A stretch of 64,000 nt of DNA, taken from the NCBI RefSeq assembly GCF_003058165.1, contig NZ_QBUC01000009.1, positions 62,001 to 126,000 on the forward strand, in the 5' to 3' direction. This DNA is from Paenisporosarcina sp. OV554. Lineage in GTDB: Bacteria > Bacillota > Bacilli > Bacillales_A > Planococcaceae. Positions within the stretch are counted from its first letter, which is position 1. Each line of letters opens with the position of its first letter. The position numbers and the translations under genes were made by a program. The notes under the pieces were generated by a model. That model ran no database searches, was not told the DNA's origin, and saw only the letters and a program-made list of their open reading frames with translations. Positions 50,571 to 59,300 of this stretch are shown here, piece after piece.

Positions 50571-51023
50571 ATGGCAATTTTAAATATCAAAGACACAGAG
50601 CATAAAGCAAAATGTGCATTTAAGTTTGATAAGTGGGCTGATGAAAAGTACAACGATGAAGACAAAAAAGGAAATAAAGCTGGCGGTTTCATGAACATTT
50701 ATAACAACCTATTAGAATTTGAAACAAAATACTTAGTAGCTTTTTGGGATTGTGCCCTTGCCTATTTAGGTAAAGGAAAACCGTCTTTATCTGAAATTGA
50801 AGATGCGATTGAAGAACGTATTGAAGAGGATGGAGATACAGAAAAACTAATTAAAGAAGCATTTAATGAGTTGACTGATTCGGGTTTCTTCAAAATGAAA
50901 GCGAAAAAATACTGGAAGAACCTCGAGATACTGAAAGACACGGGCAAGGACGACGAGGAGAAAGCGGAAAACCTCAAAATGTACAACATGATCCAGGAAA
51001 GCCGAAACGCTATGAAGGAATAG
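50571..51023 (+). CDS. Tail assembly chaperone, upstream frame (gpG-like)
   Basis: A 150-residue acidic helical protein in the position between major tail and tape measure genes. It probably coats the tape measure protein during tail assembly. Its 3' end overlaps a second frame lacking its own start; a -1 shift would make a longer gpGT-like fusion. Candidate slippery sites are GGAAAAC (50966-50972) and GGAAAGC (50996-51002). GAGGAGGAAC precedes the ATG. Confidence 0.8.
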   Translation: MAILNIKDTEHKAKCAFKFDKWADEKYNDEDKKGNKAGGFMNIYNNLLEFETKYLVAFWDCALAYLGKGKPSLSEIEDAIEERIEEDGDTEKLIKEAFNELTDSGFFKMKAKKYWKNLEILKDTGKDDEEKAENLKMYNMIQESRNAMKE

Positions 51024-51355
51024 ATTACGATCAAATATTAATAGATTCAGCTCACTATCTTTGTGAGTACGACACTGAAGTAATCTATTCCTGGACTCCT
51101 CGGGAATTCAAAAACTTTTTAAAAGGTGCCAAGCTTCGCATAATTGATAGTTATGAATTGTGCGCGGTTCAAGCACTGTTCGCTGGGAAGGTGAAGAACA
51201 CTAGGAAGAAAAGCCTGAAATTAAAAGATATTTACGATGCAGATAAAGCACGTAAAGAATTCGAAAAGACAATGTCTCACAAAAAAACACCACCTAAACC
51301 AGACAGTGGCAAGTATAACTCTCTAAAAGAATCTATGAAGTCTTACAAACTATAA
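50996..51355 (+). CDS. Tail assembly chaperone, -1 frame extension (gpT-like)
   Basis: The -1 frame is open across the end of the upstream gene and continues to TAA 51353-51355: KPKRYEGIDYDQILIDSAHY, CEYDTEVIYSWTPREF, then a basic tail. No ATG, GTG or TTG occurs in this frame from 51000 to 51157, and the first TTG (51158) has no ribosome site, so it is most likely translated only by frameshifting. The start coordinate given is the last candidate slip site. Confidence 0.7.
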   Translation, partial: GKPKRYEGIDYDQILIDSAHYLCEYDTEVIYSWTPREFKNFLKGAKLRIIDSYELCAVQALFAGKVKNTRKKSLKLKDIYDADKARKEFEKTMSHKKTPPKPDSGKYNSLKESMKSYKL

Positions 51356-51379
51356 ACAGTAAGAAAGGAGGACACACCT

Positions 51380-54300
51380 ATGATTGAAAACTTTACCGCC
51401 ATTATCGGAGCTAAAATAAAGGATTTTCAACGGAAAATGAAAATGGTTGATAAGAAAGTAAAAGAAACGGCAACGGAAGCGACGAAGCCAATTACAGCTG
51501 ACATTAACGACTTCTACTCATCTATTTTAGAAGTTGAAAGTTTGACTGAGAAAGCTGTTAAGAAAGCGACGAAGGAAATAAATGTTGATCTAAACGACTT
51601 TTATATTCAGATGGCTGAGATGAATGCTGAAACGAAAGTAGCTACTAAACCTGCTAAGAAAAACATTGGGGCAAACATTGCAGACTTTATGCGTAAGGCG
51701 GCACAAGTTGCAGTTGTAGCCAGAAGTATTGCGCGAGATAAAGTGGTCGTTATATTTACAGCAAGTATTAAAAGGTATCAAGCCGCCATGACTAAATATG
51801 CTTCGATGACACGTGCGCTTGGTGAGGTGATGCAAAATACATTCCAAGGCGTAGGGGTAATGCTATCTGCTGGACTTGTTCCTGTTATAGCTGTATTAGG
51901 CGGGGCAATTGGTAACCTCGGACCCATGCTAGGAGTGGTAGCTGGATCTACCTTTGCTCTTGCTTCAGCATTTGCGGTTGCAGGAATTGGCGCGGCTGCA
52001 TTTGGCGGGTTAGCTGTGACCAACTTAAAAGGCGTATTCAAGGAATCCCAAAAAGCAAAAGATGCAATGGATCGTCTCAAGGGTTCATGGGCGGATATCG
52101 CAAAAGAGACAAAGGCAGAAACGGTTTCCATATTCATTAAGGTATTAAACATTCTTAACGGTGCTTTATTGGACATCAAGCCAATGTTTATGAGTGTTAC
52201 AGACGCAGTTAGTAGACTTACTGATAGTTTAGGGCGTGCGTTTGATTCTAAACCAATGCAAGCCTTTTTTGACTATTTGAACAAATCAGCAGGGCCATTA
52301 CTTGAAACAGTCACTAAAGGCATCGGGAACTTTGTTCAAGGACTGTTAAACATGATGACAGCGTTTGCCCCTTTGACAGACACCACAGCAAAAGGGTTCG
52401 AAGCAATGGGTGCAAGTTTCGCAACATGGGCTGCTGGATTAGGTGAAAGTAAGAAGTTTCAGAGCTTTATTAGCTATGTGCAAGAAAACATGCCTAAAAT
52501 ACGGTCAATATTCAGTGATGCTTTCCAAGGGATTATTAACGTGTTCGCTGGTTTTGCTCCATCATCGGCTGATATGATGACAAGTTTGCAAGATATGATG
52601 GAACGTTTCAAAGAATGGTCATCCACAATATCACAAAATCAAGGATTCCAAAATTTCATCAGTTACATAAAAGAGAACGCTCCTAAAGTCGTTTCATTGA
52701 TCGGCAATTTGACGACATTCTTAGTTAATTTAGGAATCGCGTTAGCTCCATTAGGTTCAAAAATTTTGGATATGGTTAATAGTTTCCTAGCTTGGTCTAA
52801 TTCCATGTTAGAAAATCATCCGATCATAGGGAAAATCGTCGCTGTTTTATTAGTCCTAACAGGTGGACTAATTGCTATAGCCCCACACATTATCGCTTTT
52901 GGTGCTTTATTTGGCGGTGTTGCAACAGCAATCGGAACAGCAACAGCGTTAATGAGAGCAAAAATGATGCTTAGTATTTCCATGATGATTGGCTCTATGA
53001 TAAAAGCAGGGGCGCAAATGGTTATCACGACAGCAACATTTGTTGCTAAATGGGCTGTAATTGGTTTGCAAGCTGGATTAAACGCAGTGAAAGTAGCAGC
53101 AGCATGGACCTTAACTAAAGGGGCGGCAATGGCATCGGCGGTAGCGTCAATGGCAACAGCCGCAGCTAAATTCATTGCGAAGTGGGTATTGATTGGCGCA
53201 CAAGCGTTAGTACATGCAGCGAAAGTAGCAGCAGCATGGACGTTATCAACAGGAGCCGCAATGGCAAGAGCAGTAGGTTTCATGATTGCAACATCAGCAG
53301 TATTCGTTGCGAAATGGGTATGGATGGGTGTCCAGTCATTACTACAAGCAGGGCGAATGGCAGCGGCTTGGTTTATCGCATTAGGTCCCGTAGGTTGGGT
53401 TATTGGTGCGATTGTTGGTCTTGCCATATTAGTTATTGCGAACTGGGACAAAATCAAATCCAAAACGATCGAAATTTGGAATAAAGTCTCTAGTGCCGTG
53501 AAAGATGCCTGGGAAAAAGTGAAATCTAAAACAGCTGAAGGCGTCGCTTCTTTGATTAGAAAAATCAGCGAGATTCCAGGGAAAGTAAAAGCCTTTAGAA
53601 GTAAATTACTATCTGCCGGTGCTGATTTAATCATGGGATTAATCAAAGGGATAACCGGTAAAGCGAAAGACGCGATTAACGCAATAACAGACGTAGTAGG
53701 GGATATGGTTGGGGCAGCTAAGAAATTCCTAAAAATCAAATCACCTTCACGTGTCATGATGGCTATTGGTGATTTCGTTGGTCAAGGTTTAGCAAAAGGT
53801 GTTACTGGAACAGCTAAACAAGTCGCGTCAGCAGGAGCAAGTCTCGCTTCCAAATTAACTAGCGCGATTGCGAATAAAACGACTAGTAAGAGTATGAAAG
53901 CAACTCTGCAAGGTGTGAAAGCGTATGCGTCTCAACAAATATCTATTCTTGAGGGTATTGCTAAAAAACGTGAGTCAGTTGCTATTAAATTAAAAGCAGC
54001 ACAAGCCAAATTAGTGGATGCAATAAAACTTCGTGACGATTTTGCTAAATCGGTTACCGATGACGCTTTGGATTTCGCATCTATTGGAAATATTGAAGCC
54101 AAAACAGGTGAAGATCTTGCTAAGAAATTACAAGATAAATTAGGTGCAATCCGTGCCTTCCAGGAGAACATCAAGAAATTGCAAAAGTCTGGATTGAACA
54201 AAGACATCATACAAGAGATTATTTCGTCAGGTGTAGAAAGTGGCGGTGCTAAAGCTGCGCTATTAGCAGGTTCTTCTGGTGCGGTCATCATGAGTATTAA

Positions 54301-54868
54301 CGACACTCAAGCAAAAATTAATAAAGTATCGAAAACACTTGGTAAAGAAACAGCCGATCAATTCTACGGTGCGGGTGTTATGGCTGCACAAGGTATCGCT
54401 AAAGGTCTACAGTCACAAGCGAAAGCATTGGAGTTATCAGCTAACAAGATTTCTGACGCTCTTGTCAAAGCTGTGAAACGTAGATTGGATATCCATTCAC
54501 CTTCACGTGTCTTTGCGAAAATTGGAGCCTTTGTAAGTAAAGGTTTGGCAATTGGTATTGATAGGCTGGCTATCTCTCCAATCAAATCAATAGTAGATAT
54601 GGCTAATCAAATGACAAATGCTTTTAATCCTCAACTTGCAATGGCCGACATGCAAGCAAACGCAACATTGAATACTTCAGTAACTCGTGCAGACATGAAA
54701 GCCGTACAACATTCATATGCTACGGATATCGGTGATTTAGATATTGAACAATCAGATACGGTCTTGATTATGGACGGTAAAGAAGTTGGTAAGATTACAG
54801 CGAAACATGTAGCAGAAGAAAATAATCGGCATGACAAAATGGTGAAAGTTACGAAAGGGGGGCGCTAA
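51380..54868 (+). CDS. Phage tail tape measure protein
   Basis: An 1162-residue tape measure that fixes tail length. The N terminus has five copies of a 35-residue I-A-x-I-x-D-F-x-x-x-M motif (e.g. ITADINDFYSSILEV and IGANIADFMRKAA). A hydrophobic central region (about 130-230 and 480-690) contains three 44-residue repeats (53034-53400). The pattern KIKSPSRVM and DIHSPSRVFAKIGAFV marks the two typical tape-measure C-terminal blocks. GGAGGACAC precedes the ATG. Confidence 0.93.
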   Translation: MIENFTAIIGAKIKDFQRKMKMVDKKVKETATEATKPITADINDFYSSILEVESLTEKAVKKATKEINVDLNDFYIQMAEMNAETKVATKPAKKNIGANIADFMRKAAQVAVVARSIARDKVVVIFTASIKRYQAAMTKYASMTRALGEVMQNTFQGVGVMLSAGLVPVIAVLGGAIGNLGPMLGVVAGSTFALASAFAVAGIGAAAFGGLAVTNLKGVFKESQKAKDAMDRLKGSWADIAKETKAETVSIFIKVLNILNGALLDIKPMFMSVTDAVSRLTDSLGRAFDSKPMQAFFDYLNKSAGPLLETVTKGIGNFVQGLLNMMTAFAPLTDTTAKGFEAMGASFATWAAGLGESKKFQSFISYVQENMPKIRSIFSDAFQGIINVFAGFAPSSADMMTSLQDMMERFKEWSSTISQNQGFQNFISYIKENAPKVVSLIGNLTTFLVNLGIALAPLGSKILDMVNSFLAWSNSMLENHPIIGKIVAVLLVLTGGLIAIAPHIIAFGALFGGVATAIGTATALMRAKMMLSISMMIGSMIKAGAQMVITTATFVAKWAVIGLQAGLNAVKVAAAWTLTKGAAMASAVASMATAAAKFIAKWVLIGAQALVHAAKVAAAWTLSTGAAMARAVGFMIATSAVFVAKWVWMGVQSLLQAGRMAAAWFIALGPVGWVIGAIVGLAILVIANWDKIKSKTIEIWNKVSSAVKDAWEKVKSKTAEGVASLIRKISEIPGKVKAFRSKLLSAGADLIMGLIKGITGKAKDAINAITDVVGDMVGAAKKFLKIKSPSRVMMAIGDFVGQGLAKGVTGTAKQVASAGASLASKLTSAIANKTTSKSMKATLQGVKAYASQQISILEGIAKKRESVAIKLKAAQAKLVDAIKLRDDFAKSVTDDALDFASIGNIEAKTGEDLAKKLQDKLGAIRAFQENIKKLQKSGLNKDIIQEIISSGVESGGAKAALLAGSSGAVIMSINDTQAKINKVSKTLGKETADQFYGAGVMAAQGIAKGLQSQAKALELSANKISDALVKAVKRRLDIHSPSRVFAKIGAFVSKGLAIGIDRLAISPIKSIVDMANQMTNAFNPQLAMADMQANATLNTSVTRADMKAVQHSYATDIGDLDIEQSDTVLIMDGKEVGKITAKHVAEENNRHDKMVKVTKGGR
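53034..53400 (+). repeat. Three tandem 132-bp repeats in the tape measure gene
   Basis: Units are spaced 132 bases apart (44 residues). Each contains FVAKW or FIAKW, then W or IG-Q and VAAAW. The first two units are most alike. They extend a membrane-like helical segment. Confidence 0.75.
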
Positions 54869-54871
54869 ACA

Positions 54872-56347
54872 ATGTGGATAAGTGAAGAAGTTAGGGCAAT
54901 CCTTTCGCCTTTCCCTATTTATTTCAATAATATTGATTTAACGAATTGGGTATTTCCGAAACAAGATAAGGGTAGAGGTTTACTTGATCGAGAGATTACG
55001 ATGATTACCATACCAGGTCGTCCAGGAGGCGTCATAACCGGTAAGCGTACTCCTGCTAGATTTATATCCCAAGAAGTATTAATAGCCTGTGAGAGTGCAG
55101 AAGAATTGCGTAAAAAGCTTGAAGAGTTAAATGGAATCTTGCACACGGAAAAATCTGAACCACTTAAATTCGGAGATGAGTTGGATAGAACCTATTATGC
55201 CATGTATGCAGGAGCACAAGAAGGATATGAGATTGATGGTTTCTATACTGCGACCATCAATTTTTTATGTTCAGATCCATATAAATATGCTGATCCTGAG
55301 ACACTAACATTTGTTGAGGGGTCTGTTGTCGTCCAAAATAATGGAACAGTGGAAGCTGCACCAACAATTCGTGCAACGGTTCTAGAAGACATCACCTACA
55401 TGGATGTGTTTAACGATATCGGATATATGCGGATTGGGTGGCCAGTTGAATCTGGGGAAGTTAAATTTAATCCAAAAACGAAATTACTGAATGAACAATT
55501 CGCAACCATCACGGGTTGGACGGCAGCAGGAACAACAGTTGATGGCGGTACGGTTACAGGGTTAATAGAGTCAAACGGCACACAATTCCTAGCAAACAAC
55601 TTTGGCACTCCTGCAGGTGCAACTTGGCATGGACCTTCTCTTAAAAAGAGCGTCACAGGCGCACCTGTACAAGACTTTGAGGTTGAGTGGAACATAACCT
55701 TCACGAATCCATCTCCTGGAACAAGAGGACGTATGGAGCTGTATCTACGAGATGACCAATCAAACGTTATTGGCAAGGTTGCCATGAAACGTGTTGGAGG
55801 TGGTGCAGGGGGCAACACTGTAGAGATACGAATTGGTTCTGCGACAGCCTTTCACTTTTACGTCAATTATGCAGGTTCAAAAGGTATCGAGTGGAAAGAT
55901 TTTCGAGGGATTCTACGACTCTCTCGAAAAGATAATGTGTGGCAAGCGTATGTGGCATTAGTTAATCAGACTACAGGGGTACACACAGCTAGATATAACC
56001 CAAAGCCTTTTGTTGATGCATCTCGGTTATATATGCAAGCTTTAACGCAAATACAAGTCCATATTGCGAAAGATGATACGTCACCAGCATCGTATATGAG
56101 GATGAATCATCTGGATGTGTATCGATTGAATACCGAGCCGACAAAAGTGCCAGTCATAGCGGTTGAGGGAGATTTAATCGAATTGGACTTTAAAACGTCA
56201 CTCATTGCGATTAACGGAGAGCCTAGACCCGATTTAAAAGATTTCGGAGCAACATTCTTTAAATTACCAAAAGGCATAACCGCTTTGTTAGTTGAACCGT
56301 TTGAAAGTTTAACTACAGAAATCGAAATCAAGGAGGCGTTCATGTGA
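54872..56347 (+). CDS. Distal tail protein (Dit) with inserted lectin-like domain
   Basis: A 491-residue baseplate hub. The N-terminal Dit domain (residues 1-150) has FPIYFNNIDLTNWVFPKQDK and DPYKYADPE. Beyond it, residues about 195-425 form an insertion rich in beta strands (ITGWTAAGTTVDGGTVTG; RGRMELYLRDDQSNVIG), resembling a carbohydrate-binding sandwich. The C-terminal part returns to the Dit galectin-like fold. 'Evolved' Dits of this type help bind host surface sugars. GGGGGGCG precedes the ATG. Confidence 0.85.
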   Translation: MWISEEVRAILSPFPIYFNNIDLTNWVFPKQDKGRGLLDREITMITIPGRPGGVITGKRTPARFISQEVLIACESAEELRKKLEELNGILHTEKSEPLKFGDELDRTYYAMYAGAQEGYEIDGFYTATINFLCSDPYKYADPETLTFVEGSVVVQNNGTVEAAPTIRATVLEDITYMDVFNDIGYMRIGWPVESGEVKFNPKTKLLNEQFATITGWTAAGTTVDGGTVTGLIESNGTQFLANNFGTPAGATWHGPSLKKSVTGAPVQDFEVEWNITFTNPSPGTRGRMELYLRDDQSNVIGKVAMKRVGGGAGGNTVEIRIGSATAFHFYVNYAGSKGIEWKDFRGILRLSRKDNVWQAYVALVNQTTGVHTARYNPKPFVDASRLYMQALTQIQVHIAKDDTSPASYMRMNHLDVYRLNTEPTKVPVIAVEGDLIELDFKTSLIAINGEPRPDLKDFGATFFKLPKGITALLVEPFESLTTEIEIKEAFM

Positions 56348-59300
56348 TTCATATTCTAGATGGCCAAACAGATGCCCTCCTTGGGTTTCTCGACGGTAAT
56401 GGAGATAAAGTATTTTGGGATGATGAAATCGAACAAGATGTTATTGGTAAGAATATTAAAAAATTCACCATGCTATCTTCCATACCTGAAGCGACACACA
56501 TTAAAGATTTAAATCGGTTGCTTGTTCTGCATGAACGTGGAGGTTGGCAGGAATTTGTTATTTATGAACACGAAGTAGATGACGAAAAACTGCATGTTTA
56601 CGGGGTTGGCTCAGAATCAGGAATGAATCGAAAGGTTATTGCACCAACAAAGCATGAAGGTTTTACATTGAAACAGTATGTGGACTTAGCCACATCAGGA
56701 ACCGAATGGACTGCTGGTTACATTGAATACGCCGGAATTAAAACACTTACTTTTGATACTCACCTATTGCCCTATGACTTTCTCACAAGAGTAGAAACTG
56801 CTTTTAAAGTCGTCGAATTATCATTTCGTGTAGAAATCAAGGGTAGTCATGTCATAGGACGTTATGTTGACGCAGTAGAGAGGATTGGAAATGCTTATAG
56901 TGGTAAAGAGTTTGTCAATGCGAAAGATTTAATTGGTGTAAGTAAGAAAGTCTATAATGATCGTATTGTAACTGCTTTGCATGCTATCGGTCCCGAGAGA
57001 GAAGATGGGACTCGACTTACCGCATTCATAACAGATGAGGCTGCCTTTCAAAGATGGAATTATAAAGGATTGCACATAATCGCTATTTACGAGCCTGAAA
57101 CTGAAGATGGAGATATGACGCTCGATCGATTAACTCAGCTAGGGAAAGCAGCTCTTAAAAAGAGAATTGACTCGGTTGTGGAATATAGTATTTCCGCTGT
57201 CGATCTCGCTCCAGTTTTTGGTCATGAAGCTGTTTATTTAGGCGATTCAGTAAGAATCAAAGACACAGATTTTAACCCGCCTTTGTATGCAGAAGCTCGA
57301 ATCATCAATGTAAAACGTCCAATTAAACGCGTTGATGAAGATATGCCAGGCGAAAAAGAATACATTATCGGTGAAGTGGTTGAGTTTAAAGAGGAAGATG
57401 TATTAAAAACCTTCCGTGAACTACAAAAGCAATACGGCTTACGTGTCATTAAGTCACCGACAGCTCCACCTGGTAATTCGAATATCATCTGGATTAAAAC
57501 AGATCCAAGCAGTACGTTCGAAGTTGCACATACATGGGACGGTTTCGAATGGATTCCGATTACTCCTACGGAAGCTGCTGACATTGGTGCGGAAACTCCT
57601 GAAGGGGCTTTGAGTCAAGCATTAGAACTCTACTTGAATATCGTAAATACGGAAAAAGCTCATACAGATAACAAGTACACTTCCATCTATTCAAATGTAG
57701 ACCTGCCTACAGGAACGGCAAAGACCAATTTACTCAATGCGAAAACTGGATACAATACGGCTTACACCAACCTGATTAATTCCATCAATGCCGCCAGAGT
57801 TGATGAAGTTACTACAGTAGCTGAGAAGATAGATGTGGATACGAAATATAATCTTTACAGAGGAGCTTTATCCGCATTAGCTACGAGGTTTGAAGAAGCC
57901 ACTCGTGCTATTGAGCAAGAGAAAACACTTAATTCTCGCTTCTATACTTGGATTAAATATGCAGATACACCAACAACGGGAATGTCAGATACACCAGAGG
58001 GTAAGAAATATTTGGGTATTGCTTATAATAACGAGACCTCTACAGAGAGCTCATTATATGCCGATTATTCTTGGAGCTTAATCGAAGGTGAAAAAGGTGA
58101 CACGGGAATAGAAGGACCTCCGGGAGATAACGGTGAATCTTTGTATACCTGGATAAAATACGCTGATGACGCTAACGGGAACGGAATATCAGATCTTCCT
58201 ACAGGTAAAAAATATTTAGGTATTTCTTATAATAATTTAAGTGCTTCGGAGTCTTCACTCCGTACTGACTATTCATGGTCATTACTAGAAGGACCACAAG
58301 GTATTCAAGGACCATCGGGACCTAACGGTCAAACATTATATACATGGTTGAAATACGGCGACTCTCCGACAACTGGAATGTCTGATGTACCTACAGGCAA
58401 AAAATATATTGGATTAGCTTACAATAAAACAACTCCAACTGAATCAAGCACTTACGCGGATTATGCATGGAGTTTAATTGAAGGACCAACTGGACCAACT
58501 GGATCGCAGGGTATACAGGGACCTGTAGGACCAAACGGGGAAATAACTTATGTGTGGATTAAATACGCAGATACTCCGACTACAGGAATCACAGATTCTC
58601 CAACAGGAAAGAAATACTTAGGTATCGCTTATAACAAATTAACTCAAACAGAGTCGACCAACTATGCGGATTATTCTTGGAGTTTGATTGAAGGTCCCCA
58701 AGGCATTGCTGGTCCTACAGGTTCTCAAGGTATTCAAGGTCCACAAGGTCCACAAGGTCAGACTCTATATACCTGGTTGAAATATGCTGACAGTCCTACA
58801 ACTGGGATGAATGATCTTCCTTCGGGTAAGGCGTATATTGGTTTATCTTACAATAAGACAACTGCTACGGAATCCACAATTTACGGAGACTATACATGGT
58901 CATTGATAAAAGGTGAAACAGGTAACACTGGAGTACAAGGTCCTTCAGGTCCTAACGGTGAATCTTTATATACCTGGATTAAGTATGGAACTTCAGCAAC
59001 AGGAGCTGGACTAACAGACAATCCCGCCAATATGACTTATATCGGGGTAGCTTATAACAAACCTACTATCACCGAAAGTACTACGGCAGCTGATTATACT
59101 TGGAGCTTAATTCAAGGACCACAAGGACCCACCGGAGCAACAGGGGCTCAAGGTATTCAAGGATTACAAGGTATTCAAGGACCTACAGGTGCCACAGGCA
59201 TACAAGGTCCTGTTGGAGCGAACGGGGTATCTTCTTATACTCATATTGCGTATGCAACTAACGCTACCGGAACAACTGGATTTTCCGTAAGCGATCCGGT

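Noticed and set aside
52816-53757. Long minus-strand open frame (313 codons)
   Set aside because: It is the antisense of the Ala-rich tape measure gene, has no ribosome site, and its composition mirrors the sense codons.
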